A stretch of DNA of 64,000 nt from NCBI RefSeq assembly GCF_000494755.1, contig NC_022657.1:445501-509500 (forward strand), read 5' to 3'. Every line of letters begins with the position of its first letter. Positions within the stretch are counted from its first letter, which is position 1. A program made the position numbers and the translations under genes. The stretch is from Amorphoplanes friuliensis DSM 7358. Its GTDB lineage: Bacteria > Actinomycetota > Actinomycetes > Mycobacteriales > Micromonosporaceae. The notes beneath the pieces are model-generated. The model was not told the DNA's origin. It saw nothing but the letters and a program-made list of their open reading frames with translations, and did not search any database. Of this stretch, positions 8,529 through 16,415 are shown in pieces.

Positions 8529-8975
8529 GTGATGGAGCGGTCGGTGGCGGAGCGGGTTACAGCCGAGCAACTGGCCATTTCGCTGCGCGAATCGATCACC
8601 CGGCTCAACCGGCGGGTCCGTCAGGCCCGTCCGGTCGGCGATCTCACGTTCAGCCAGCTCTCCGCGCTGACCAGCCTCCAGCTGGCCGGTGCGCTGACAC
8701 CCCGGGAGCTGGCCGACATCGAGCGGGTCCAGCCGCCGACGATGACCAAGATCGTCGGCAAGCTGGAGGAACGCGGACTGGTCGCACGGACGCCCCACCC
8801 GACCGACCGCCGCCAGGTCATCCTGGCGGCGACCGAAGAGGGCCGGGCCGTTTACACGCAGTTCGAAAAAGCGCGCAACGAGTGGCTCGCGCTGCAACTG
8901 GCCGAGCTCACCCCGGACGAACGCGACACGCTCGAGCGGGCCGCGCAGATCCTGCAGCAGGTCGCCCGAAACTGA
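8529..8975 (+). CDS. MarR-family transcriptional regulator
   Basis: A 148-residue winged-helix regulator. The recognition helix and wing are in the ELADIERVQPPTMTKIVG segment and DRRQVILAATEEG (about residues 60-105). The first and last helices form the dimer domain, as is usual. GTG at 8529 has no Shine-Dalgarno sequence and lies 8 nt after a TAGGCT box; ATG at 8532 is an alternative. The following MFS gene on the same strand is its likely target besides itself. Genomic position resembles mycobacterial Rv0880 (recall). The ligand is unknown. Confidence 0.88.
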   Translation: MMERSVAERVTAEQLAISLRESITRLNRRVRQARPVGDLTFSQLSALTSLQLAGALTPRELADIERVQPPTMTKIVGKLEERGLVARTPHPTDRRQVILAATEEGRAVYTQFEKARNEWLALQLAELTPDERDTLERAAQILQQVARN

Positions 8976-9067
8976 GCGTTCCGCGCTCCCGGTCGTTCCG
9001 TCACACGTTGTTGACGCGTACGACCGATGTTCCCGCGCACTGTGCGGGATGAGGAGGCGCAACCCGA

Positions 9068-10387
9068 GTGCGGGCAGTGCTGAGCACGACATTCCGGTCC
9101 CTGCAGGTCCGTAACTACCGGCTGTTCGCCACCGGCCAGCTGGTGAAGCTCATCGGCGTGTGGATGATGTTCACCGCGCAGGACTGGCTGGTGCTGGACC
9201 TCTCCGGCAACTCACCCGGCGCGCTCGGCATCGTCACCGCCCTGCAGTTCCTCCCCGTGCTGCTGCTGACGCTGTGGGCGGGCAAACTCGCCGACCGCTT
9301 CGACAAGCGCAAGCTCCTGATCAGCGCCAACGCGGCGTTCGCGGTGACAGCCATCGTGTTTGCGATCCTCGTCGCCAGCGGCGTGGTCGTCCTCTGGCAC
9401 GTCTTCCTCTTCGCCCTGCTGCTCGGCGTCGCCAACGCGATCGAGACCCCGGTCCGCCAGGCCTTCGTCTCCGAGCTGGTCGAGCTCCCGCTGCTCCCCA
9501 ACGCCCTCGCGCTGTCCGCGGCCACCTTCAACACGGCCCGCATCGGCGGCCCGGCACTCGCCGGTGTGTTCCTGGCCCTGTTCGACACCGGCCCGGTCTT
9601 CCTCATCGCGACGGTCCTGTCGGTCGCCCCGATCTTCAGCTACCTGATGATGCGCACGGTCGACCTCTTCCGCTCGACCGCCCGCCCGTCAGCCGGCGAC
9701 ACCCGCATCGTGGACGGCCTGAAATACGTGTGGCGCCGCCACGACCTGCTGCTCCCCATCGTCCTGATGGCCGCCGTCGGCATGATCGGCTTCAACTTCC
9801 CGGTCACGCTGGCCGCCCTCGCCAAAATCAACTTCAACGCCGGCCCGTCGACCTTCGGCCTGCTGACCACGGCCCTGGCGGTGGGCGCGCTCGGCGGTGC
9901 GCTGGCCGGCAGCGGTCGCCGGAGCAGGCCCAGCGTGTACGTGGTCCTGGGCGCCGCCCTCGCCTTCGCGGTGTTCGAGATCGCGGTCGGCTTCTCGCCG
10001 AACTTCATCGTGGCGATGATCCTGCTCGTCCCCACCGGCTTCTTCTCGATCTACCTGGCCCAGGCGGCGAACCACCGCGTCCAGATGGGCCTCCACTCGG
10101 CCTACCGCGGCCGCGTAATGGCGCTGTACGTCCTGGTCTTCCTGGGCACCACACCGATCGGCGCGTCCCTGGCCGGCTGGTGGGGCGAGCACTTCGGGGT
10201 GCCGTCGAGCATCTGGACGGCGGGCATCTTCTGCCTGATCGCGGGCGTGGCGGCGCTGGTGTGGCAGCTGCGGTCCAGCGGCGACCACTTCTCACTGCGG
10301 AACGGCTCACGCCCCGGGCTGACCCTGGTCCGGACAACCGAGGACGAGCCGATCGTCGAGCCGGTCCCGGCCCGCGTCGCGGCCTGA
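9068..10387 (+). CDS. MFS transporter, probable drug/metabolite exporter
   Basis: A 439-residue MFS protein with about 12 predicted membrane segments. It starts FRSLQVRNYRLFATGQLV, the usual opening of MFS_3 (EntS-like) exporters, and has the loop 2-3 motif GKLADRFDKRKLL near residue 75. The last 40 residues form a hydrophilic tail. A strong GAGGAGG lies about 10 nt before the GTG. It sits 92 bp after a MarR gene in the same direction, the common arrangement for a ligand-inducible efflux pump. The substrate is unknown. Its stop is one base from the end of the convergent PLP enzyme. Confidence 0.85.
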   Translation: MRAVLSTTFRSLQVRNYRLFATGQLVKLIGVWMMFTAQDWLVLDLSGNSPGALGIVTALQFLPVLLLTLWAGKLADRFDKRKLLISANAAFAVTAIVFAILVASGVVVLWHVFLFALLLGVANAIETPVRQAFVSELVELPLLPNALALSAATFNTARIGGPALAGVFLALFDTGPVFLIATVLSVAPIFSYLMMRTVDLFRSTARPSAGDTRIVDGLKYVWRRHDLLLPIVLMAAVGMIGFNFPVTLAALAKINFNAGPSTFGLLTTALAVGALGGALAGSGRRSRPSVYVVLGAALAFAVFEIAVGFSPNFIVAMILLVPTGFFSIYLAQAANHRVQMGLHSAYRGRVMALYVLVFLGTTPIGASLAGWWGEHFGVPSSIWTAGIFCLIAGVAALVWQLRSSGDHFSLRNGSRPGLTLVRTTEDEPIVEPVPARVAA

Positions 10388-10388
10388 C

Positions 10389-11351
10389 TCACCCGGCCAC
10401 CCACCCCTGGTAGGCGTGCAGGTCGACGTTGCTGCCGCAGATGACCGTGACCACGTGACGGCCGGCAAAGCGGTCCGGATCCTCCAGCACGGCGGCGACA
10501 CCGAGAGCGGCCGACGGCTCGACGACCAGACCGGCGTGCTCCAGCAGCATCCGCATCCCCGCGATGATCGACTCCTCGCGTACGAGGACGGCGTCGTCGG
10601 CGACCTGGAGAAGATCGTCCAGAACCGCCGCGATGGGGAACCGGCCGGCCACACCGTCGGCGATGGTGTCCATCGAGTCGGTGGTGACGACCCTGCGTGC
10701 GCGCCAGGAGAGAGTCAGGGCGGGTGCGCCTTGGGGTTGCACGCAGACCACCTCGACGCCGGGTGCCAGGGTCTTCAGGACGTGGCCGATGCCGGTGGCC
10801 ATGGCGCCCCCGCCGAGGGCGATCAGGACAACATCGCCGGGCGACAGGGCGCTGACGAGCTCCAGGCCGATGGTCGCCGCACCCTCGCAAGTGTCGAGGT
10901 CCAGGCTGTCCTCGACCAGCCGGACGCCACGCTGACGCGCGAGGGTCACGGCTCGTTCCCTTGCCACCTCGAAGTCGCCGTCGACCAGCTCCAGGTTTGC
11001 CCCGAAGGAACGGATCCGGTCGAGCTTGACCGCCGGCGCGAGGCGTCGTGCCACCACGGTCACATCCAGGCCGCGGCGACTGCCTGACCAGCCCAGAGCT
11101 TGCCCCAGGTTGCCGGCGCTGGCGCACACCACCGCGGTGGCGCCCTGGTCGGCGAGGCGGCTTGCGACCAGTTCCATGCCGCGGCCCTTGAAGCTGCGTA
11201 CGGGGTTGGCGGTTTCGAGCTTAATGCTCACTGTGCAGTTGAGTTGGCTGCTCAGCGGGCCGCAGTGGTACAGGGGTGAGGCTAGGAAGACGGGGTTGAT
11301 GACTTCGCGGGCGGCGCGGATCCGGTCAAGGTCTAGTCGGGTCTGGATCAC
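10389..11351 (-). CDS. PLP-dependent threonine/serine dehydratase-like enzyme
   Basis: A 320-residue fold-type II PLP enzyme. The cofactor lysine is Lys55 in RSFKGRG. The substrate-loop element is SAGNLGQALG near residue 80 and the phosphate-binding loop is ALGGGAMATG near residue 180. There is no C-terminal ACT domain, so it resembles catabolic or broad-specificity threonine/serine dehydratases, or racemase-like relatives, rather than allosteric IlvA. Its start lies about 30 bp from the nearest copy of the repeat array at 11382-11757, which separates it from the GntR gene upstream on the same strand. Regulation through that array is possible but unproven. Confidence 0.85.
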   Translation of the reverse strand: MIQTRLDLDRIRAAREVINPVFLASPLYHCGPLSSQLNCTVSIKLETANPVRSFKGRGMELVASRLADQGATAVVCASAGNLGQALGWSGSRRGLDVTVVARRLAPAVKLDRIRSFGANLELVDGDFEVARERAVTLARQRGVRLVEDSLDLDTCEGAATIGLELVSALSPGDVVLIALGGGAMATGIGHVLKTLAPGVEVVCVQPQGAPALTLSWRARRVVTTDSMDTIADGVAGRFPIAAVLDDLLQVADDAVLVREESIIAGMRMLLEHAGLVVEPSAALGVAAVLEDPDRFAGRHVVTVICGSNVDLHAYQGWVAG

Positions 11352-11381
11352 AGTCGGTCAATCTAGCGACTCGCCGGGCTT

Positions 11382-11757
11382 CGGTTAGTAAGTGTTTACC
11401 AACTGGGGCGGGCGGCTGTGTCTCTCGGTCCGCTACCGACCAGCGGGATGGCTGCGCCCCCGGTTGGGAGCGTTTACTAACTCCAGCGGGTGGCTGGGCG
11501 CCGCCGGTTAGTGAGCGTTTACCAACTCCGCTGGGCTGGCTGGACGCCGCCGGTTAGTGAGCGTTTACCAACGCCGCTGGGCTGGCTGGACGCGCTCGGT
11601 TAGTGAGCGTTTACCAACCCGAACAGGGTGGTCGGCGTCCCCGGTTGGTGAGCGTTTACTAACCCGGGCCGAGCGATCGCGCGTCTCCGGTTGGTGAGCG
11701 TTTACTAACCCCTGGGTCGGGCGGCTGTGCGCCCCCGGTTGGTGAGCGTTTACTAAC
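11382..11757. repeat. Eight-copy array of a near-palindromic element, period about 46 bp
   Basis: Eight copies of an element with core GTTAGTGAGCGTTTACCAAC start at 11382, 11461, 11505, 11551, 11597, 11642, 11688 and 11736. The spacing is 44-48 bp except 79 bp between copies 1 and 2. Each core is an imperfect palindrome. Two subtypes occur: core base 4/base 17 is A/C in copies 1, 3, 4 and 5 and G/T in copies 2, 6, 7 and 8. Intervals partly share CTGGGCTGGCTGGACGC, so larger units were duplicated. The array fills the whole gap between the GntR and PLP-enzyme genes; no gene is seen in it. Confidence 0.9.
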
Positions 11758-11772
11758 CCCGAAGCCTTCGAG

Positions 11773-12447
11773 TCAGCGGGCTGCTTCGCAGCTGGACGTA
11801 TGTGCGGCTGCCTCGGCAGTCGCTACGCCCTGGTCCTGGGCACGGATCGCGTCGACCAAACGAGTGTGGTCCATGTACTCCTCAGGCCGGAGCTCAGCGC
11901 CAAAATGCCCCCGCAGCGACTCCCGGATCACCTGGCCAAGGTCGGCGTACAGGGCGATCAGCGCATCGTTGTGAGAAGCCGCAACCACCGCCGAATGAAA
12001 CGCCGTGTCGGCGTCGACGAACGCATCACGCACGCCCGTGGCCCACGCCTGTTCGCGCTGACCCAGCAGCATGTCGAGTCGCTCCAGGTCGTCGGTGGTG
12101 CGGCGGCGGGCGGCGAACCCGGCGGCCGCTGCTTCCAGCGTGCCGCGGAGTTCGGTGATGTGGTCGGGGTCGGCGGTGGCGAAGCGGCGCTGCATCACGC
12201 CGGCCAGCTCGCTTGTGGCGATCACCCAGGTGCCTGAGCCTTGGCGGATGTCGAGCAGGCCGTTGTGGGCGAGCGCGCGGATCGCTTCTCGTACCGTGTT
12301 GCGGGCCACTCCCAGCTGCGTGACCAGCTCGGGTTCCGTGGGGATCCGGGAGCCGACCGGCCAGGCGCCCGAGGTGATCTGCTGGCGCAGGCGGGCGATC
12401 ACCTGATCGGAGAGAGATGCGCCACGCGGGACTGGACCCAGATTCAT
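11773..12447 (-). CDS. GntR-family regulator with FCD domain
   Basis: A 224-residue regulator. Residues 10-75 are the GntR winged helix (RIPTEPELVTQLGVARNTVREA, broken here as RIPTEPELVTQ then LGVARNTVREA, followed by RQGSGTWV in the wing). Residues 85-215 are an FCD all-helical ligand domain with Asp and His residues that could bind a metal and a carboxylate. The ATG at 12447 abuts an 8-3-8 palindrome shared with the divergent CynX-type transporter, so it probably represses both. A TAGAAT box lies 6 nt before the ATG, consistent with a leaderless transcript. The downstream end meets the repeat array. Confidence 0.88.
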   Translation of the reverse strand: MNLGPVPRGASLSDQVIARLRQQITSGAWPVGSRIPTEPELVTQLGVARNTVREAIRALAHNGLLDIRQGSGTWVIATSELAGVMQRRFATADPDHITELRGTLEAAAAGFAARRRTTDDLERLDMLLGQREQAWATGVRDAFVDADTAFHSAVVAASHNDALIALYADLGQVIRESLRGHFGAELRPEEYMDHTRLVDAIRAQDQGVATAEAAAHTSSCEAAR

Positions 12448-12466
12448 CCCATCATTCTATGATGGG
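12448..12466. promoter_or_regulatory. Palindromic operator containing both divergent -10 boxes
   Basis: CCCATCAT-tct-ATGATGGG is a perfect 8-3-8 inverted repeat. TATGAT (12458-12463) is a -10 candidate for the plus-strand transporter, 7 nt before ATG 12471. TAGAAT, read on the minus strand from 12459 to 12454, is a -10 candidate 6 nt before the GntR ATG. One bound GntR dimer would cover both boxes. Confidence 0.7.
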
Positions 12467-12470
12467 TTCC

Positions 12471-13673
12471 ATGACGATAACCAGCACCCCACCACGTACG
12501 AAGGGACGGATCCGTGTTCTCGCAGTTGTGGGCCTGGTGCTGGCCGCCATCAACCTCCGCCCCGCGGTCACCAGCCTCGGACCCGTGCTCGAGGAGGTAC
12601 GCGCCAGCCTCGGCATGAGCGCCGCCGTCGCCGGACTGCTGACCTCGGTGCCGGCGCTGTGTTTTGCGCTGGTCGGTTTCACCGCGCCGCTGCTGGCGCG
12701 ACGCTGGGGCACCGGCGGAGTCATCGCCCTGGGGATGACCGCGCTGGCTGCGGGTCTGACCGTGCGGCCGTTCGCCGGGGGGACCGCCTCCTTCATCGCG
12801 CTGACCGCACTGGCGCTCGCCGGGATCGCCCTGGCCAACGTGCTGCTTCCCGTGGTGGTGAAGCAGCGCTTCCCGGACCGGGTCGGCGCGATGACCGGCC
12901 TGTACTCGGTGGCGCTCAATCTCGGTGCGTCGACGGCGGCGGCGGTGACTGTTCCCCTGACCGGGGCGTTCGGCGGCGACTGGCGGTGGGGGATCGGCGT
13001 GTGGGCGCTGGTCGCTGCGTCGGCGTTGCCCGCCTGGGTGCTTCTCGCCCGTGAGCGCACCCCTTCAACCACCCCTTCCGTACCCGTCACAGCCGCGCCG
13101 GCGCTGCGACTCACGCGTAATCCGATTGCCTGGTCGTTGGCGGTCTACTTCGGGCTGCAGTCGACCGTGGCGTACGTGATCATGGGTTGGCTCCCGCAGA
13201 TTTTCCGCGACGCGGGGATCTCGGCGGGCACCGCCGGACTGCTCTTCGCCGTCACCGCGCTGCTCGGTGTGCCGCTGTCGTTCGTGCTCTCGGCGGTGGC
13301 CGGCCGTCTGCCGCGGCAGAGCGGCGTCGCCGTGATCATCGGACTCTTCGGGCTGGCCGGTTACGCGGGGCTGTGGGCCGACCCGGCTGCCGCGCCATGG
13401 CTGTGGGTGGTGCTGCTCGGTGTCGCGAACTGCTCGTTCCCGCTGGCCCTGACCATGATCGCGCTGCGGGGACGAGACACGGCAACGGTCGTCCGGCTCT
13501 CCGCGTTCGCGCAGAGCACTGGATACCTGCTGTCCATTCCCGGTCCGATCGCGGTCGGGATCCTGTACGAACACACCGGCAGCTGGAAGATCCCCCTGGC
13601 CGTTCTGGCGCTGCTGATGGTGCCGCAGATGATCGCCGGGTTCCTCGCCGGGCGCGACCGCCAGATCGGCTGA
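12471..13673 (+). CDS. CynX/NimT-type MFS transporter
   Basis: A 400-residue MFS protein with about 12 membrane segments. The opening LAAINLRPAVTSLGPVLEEV is typical of the CynX/NimT branch (cyanate, nitroimidazole and other small-molecule transporters). The substrate cannot be assigned. It is divergent from an FCD-type GntR regulator with a shared palindromic operator, so its expression is probably released by an organic acid ligand of that regulator (inference). ATG at 12471 is chosen over ATG at 12462 or 12459, which lie inside the operator; 12471 is 7 nt after a TATGAT box, fitting a leaderless start. Confidence 0.85.
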   Translation: MTITSTPPRTKGRIRVLAVVGLVLAAINLRPAVTSLGPVLEEVRASLGMSAAVAGLLTSVPALCFALVGFTAPLLARRWGTGGVIALGMTALAAGLTVRPFAGGTASFIALTALALAGIALANVLLPVVVKQRFPDRVGAMTGLYSVALNLGASTAAAVTVPLTGAFGGDWRWGIGVWALVAASALPAWVLLARERTPSTTPSVPVTAAPALRLTRNPIAWSLAVYFGLQSTVAYVIMGWLPQIFRDAGISAGTAGLLFAVTALLGVPLSFVLSAVAGRLPRQSGVAVIIGLFGLAGYAGLWADPAAAPWLWVVLLGVANCSFPLALTMIALRGRDTATVVRLSAFAQSTGYLLSIPGPIAVGILYEHTGSWKIPLAVLALLMVPQMIAGFLAGRDRQIG

Positions 13674-13757
13674 GGACAGACCTGTGGATATCTCTGGCAG
13701 ACCGGCTCATCCGAACGGCCCTCTCCGTTCTCCCGGAGGAAGCCTTAGCGTCAGACC

Positions 13758-14213
13758 GTGGCAATCTCGCACATAGTTGTGCTCGCGACAGCGCTGCTGG
13801 CGTTGCTGTGCCTGCCATGCGCTGTCGCGGTCGTCGTCTGTGCTGACGAACTGGTCGCGCGGCGCACCTGGACCCGGCACGGGCGCCGGGAGATCCGTGC
13901 CCTGCGCTGCCTCGAGCGGGACCTCACCTCCGCCGACCTGGAGAGCCGCCCGCCGGCGCCCGAGCCCGACATGGCCGAGCTGGTCGCCGACCTGCGCCGC
14001 CTCAACCGGCAGCGTCGCAGCGGCCCGACCCGGCATTCGGCGACCTGGCTGGCGGCGGTGCTCGAGGCCTACGACGAGCGGCTCGAGCTGGCCAGCCGCC
14101 ACCTCGGCCTGGACGAACACCTCGCCCAGCTCGAAGGCATGGACCGCGAAATCGAACGCGTCCGCGTCGAAGGCCTCCTCCACGCCGCCGGCCTCCGCCT
14201 CCGCACAGCCTGA
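13758..14213 (+). CDS. Single-pass membrane protein of unknown function
   Basis: A 151-residue protein with one hydrophobic helix at about residues 4-28 and no lipobox, so it is likely a signal anchor. The rest is a hydrophilic, largely helical domain rich in Arg, Leu and Glu, including several heptad-like stretches (LRRLNRQRR, LEAYDERLELASRHL). No known domain is recognised. The GTG at 13758 is used because the hydrophobic helix begins directly after it. A block of 19-bp repeats follows downstream. Confidence 0.6.
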   Translation: MAISHIVVLATALLALLCLPCAVAVVVCADELVARRTWTRHGRREIRALRCLERDLTSADLESRPPAPEPDMAELVADLRRLNRQRRSGPTRHSATWLAAVLEAYDERLELASRHLGLDEHLAQLEGMDREIERVRVEGLLHAAGLRLRTA

Positions 14214-14223
14214 CCCCGCCCGC

Positions 14224-14340
14224 CTTGACCGCGCCCACGCGGCTTGACCGCGCCCACGCGGCTTGACCGCGCCCACTTAGCTTGACCGTGCTCACCCGGC
14301 CTGACCGCGCCCACGCGCAGTTGAAACCGCGCCCACGCGG
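14224..14340. repeat. Degenerate 19-bp tandem repeats
   Basis: The unit CTTGACCGCGCCCACGCGG occurs exactly at 14224-14242 and 14243-14261, then with changes at 14262-14280 and 14281-14299, and more degenerate copies to about 14340. The 407-bp stretch 14214-14620 holds only these repeats, a hexamer repeat and GC-rich filler; no gene is seen. Confidence 0.8.
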
Positions 14341-14442
14341 GTTGACCGCACGCATAGCCCGGCGGCGCCGCGCGAATCTCACGGCCTGGCCGCGCGCGAA
14401 GACCTGACGGCGCCGCACTCCGCGCGAGACCGTTACGGCCTA

Positions 14443-14466
14443 ACCGCGACCGCGACCGCGACCGCG
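14443..14466. repeat. Four perfect ACCGCG hexamers
   Basis: ACCGCG is repeated four times without interruption in the same gene-free stretch as the 19-bp repeats. It is a simple sequence repeat that could vary in copy number between strains. Confidence 0.8.
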
Positions 14467-14620
14467 GTCTGGCCGGGCAGCGCATCGCACGAGAGCCCCA
14501 CGGCCTGACTGCATCCGCACGCGGCCTGACCACGTGCGGGCGGGTGCCGCGGCCTGGGTGGGCGGGATCCGGCGGGCGGGGCAGGTGCGGGCGGGCCCCG
14601 CGGGGCTCTACAGTCGCGGC

Positions 14621-15196
14621 GTGCGGCTCTTTGTGGCGGTGTTCCCGCCGGACGATGTGCGCTGGGATCTTCGGCGGCGGCTCGCTGCCGCCGGCAACGG
14701 TGACAGCAGGCGCAACGGTGACAGCAGGCGATCGGCGGCGCCCGAAGTGGATCCCGCTCTGCCCCAGCGGCACAAGGGCGGTATGCGCCTGACCGCGATC
14801 GACAAGTGGCACGTGACCTTGGCGTTCCTCGGCGAGGTGCCCGGCGAGCAGCTCCCCGATGTGGAGAGCGCCCTCGACCAGGTGGACGTGCCACGTGGGG
14901 TTGAGCTGCGGCTTGCCGGGGGTGGTGAGTTCGGGCGTGGGCGGTCGACCGTGCTGTGGGCGGCCGTCGAGGGCGACCTGCGGGGGCTGCGCGCGCAGAT
15001 CGTGGATCGGCTGGCGGACGCCGGGCTGCCGCAGGACGGGCGGGATTTCACGCCGCATCTCACGGTCGCGTACACGCAGGATTCGGCGGTCAGCCACGCG
15101 CTGGAGGGGTACCGGGGGCCGTCGTGGGTTCTGGACGGGATAACCCTCGTCCGGAGTGATCCGAACGAGGGTTACACGCGGTTGAGGACCTGGTAG
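14621..15196 (+). CDS. thpR: RNA 2',3'-cyclic phosphodiesterase (2H family)
   Basis: A 191-residue 2H phosphoesterase. The two catalytic motifs are HVTL at residues 64-67 and HLTV at residues 146-149, the canonical pair for opening 2',3'-cyclic phosphates on RNA. An 18-bp perfect duplication at 14695-14730 adds a repeated NGDSRR unit to the loop after the first helix. GTG at 14621 is chosen because the protein then begins RLFVAVFPPD like other family members, and TACAGT ends 6 nt upstream (leaderless pattern). Its stop codon abuts the sepH stop codon with no gap. Confidence 0.9.
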   Translation: MRLFVAVFPPDDVRWDLRRRLAAAGNGDSRRNGDSRRSAAPEVDPALPQRHKGGMRLTAIDKWHVTLAFLGEVPGEQLPDVESALDQVDVPRGVELRLAGGGEFGRGRSTVLWAAVEGDLRGLRAQIVDRLADAGLPQDGRDFTPHLTVAYTQDSAVSHALEGYRGPSWVLDGITLVRSDPNEGYTRLRTW

Positions 15197-16273
15197 TCAG
15201 GAGCTTTCGCGGGCCGCCGGGCCGCCGCCGAACAGGACGTCGTCCCAGCTCGGGAGGCGTTTGCGGGGCTTGGCGGTCTCCTCGGACTCCGACGACTCGC
15301 CCTGGGGCTGGCCGACCGTGCGCCGGGGGCGCAGCACCGCCAGGCTGGGGACGGCCGGGACCTCCTTGGGGAGGTCGGCGTCGTCGTCGAAGGCGGAGCC
15401 GGGGCCACCACCGAGCAGTGCCGCGGCACCGCCGGCGACCGGGCGCCGGGACTCCTGCGGGGCCGCTTCCAGGCCACGGCCGGAGCCCTGGTTGAGGGGG
15501 CGGTCCAGCGAGGCCAGCAGCGCGTCGCGACCGGCGCGGATCGGGTCGCGCGTCGGGCGGGGCGAGTCGGTCGAGGGCAGGCCGCGGCCGCCGCGGGAGG
15601 GCTCGTTGATGCGGGACGGGCCGGGGAGTCCGTGGCCGCCGCGCTCGTGCGGGGTGCGTTCCGGGACCGGTTCCTGACCGAGGATCTGGGTCGGACGCTC
15701 GGCGCAGAGATATTGCGCCATGTCGTCGTGCGGGGCCACGACCTGGCGGCCCTTGTCGAGATCCCACATCGCCTGGGCGGTGGCCTTGCCCGACGGCCAC
15801 GTGGCGACGATGCGCCAGGTGCCGTCCTCGCGGCGGAACGCGTCCCAGGAGATTTTTTCGGTGTCGATGCCGTGCTGGGACAGGCGGCTGTCGACAACCT
15901 CGGCCAGCGGGGCACCGGAGTCGGAGGTCTTGAGGCGGGTGCGGCGTGCGTGCTGGGCCAGCATGGCCCGCTCCTGCAGCACCGGTCCCGCATAACGCAG
16001 CACCCGGTCGACCGGGACACCGGCGACCCGGGCGACGTCCTCGGCGGACTCGCCGGAGCGGATCCTCGCCTGGATGTCGCGGGGTGACAGGGACGCCATC
16101 ACCTCGGCGTTCGCGACCGCGACGGCAGTGCCGATCGGGTGCGGTGTGCCGTCGGATTGCAGCGCGCCGCTGATCCGGTCGTCGATCGGGAGTGCCAGGA
16201 GTCTGCCGACCTCGTCGGCGAGCACCAGGGCCTGACCGTCCTCGGAGAGGGCCACGAAGCGTACCGGCCGCAT
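15197..16273 (-). CDS. sepH: Septation protein SepH
   Basis: A 358-residue protein of the actinobacterial SepH (DUF3071) family, which activates FtsZ assembly during division. The N-terminus begins MRPVRFVALSEDGQALVLAD, followed by a helix-turn-helix-like segment around residues 75-105 (DIQARIRSGESAEDVARVAG). The middle and C-terminal parts are Pro/Gly/Arg-rich and disordered, ending with RLPSWDDVLFGGG, a conserved C-terminal feature. Start ATG 16273 has GGAGG at good distance; 16 extra codons upstream lack support. From memory, Rv0883c is the mycobacterial counterpart in a similar neighbourhood. Confidence 0.93.
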   Translation of the reverse strand: MRPVRFVALSEDGQALVLADEVGRLLALPIDDRISGALQSDGTPHPIGTAVAVANAEVMASLSPRDIQARIRSGESAEDVARVAGVPVDRVLRYAGPVLQERAMLAQHARRTRLKTSDSGAPLAEVVDSRLSQHGIDTEKISWDAFRREDGTWRIVATWPSGKATAQAMWDLDKGRQVVAPHDDMAQYLCAERPTQILGQEPVPERTPHERGGHGLPGPSRINEPSRGGRGLPSTDSPRPTRDPIRAGRDALLASLDRPLNQGSGRGLEAAPQESRRPVAGGAAALLGGGPGSAFDDDADLPKEVPAVPSLAVLRPRRTVGQPQGESSESEETAKPRKRLPSWDDVLFGGGPAARESS

Positions 16274-16415
16274 GCGTTGCCTCCGTCCCGTCGCTGGCCT
16301 GTGCTCCCGAGAGTCAGCCACCCGGGCGCGTTTCGGAACACGGTACGCGCCCCGGTCACCCGATGGTGGTAAGCCACGCCGTCAAAGTCATTGACCTGCG
16401 GAGATGATCTTCACT

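Noticed and set aside
11382-11757. CRISPR array
   Set aside because: The repeats are palindromic and variable, the intervals share sequence and differ little in kind, and no cas gene is near. A tandem operator-like array explains it better.
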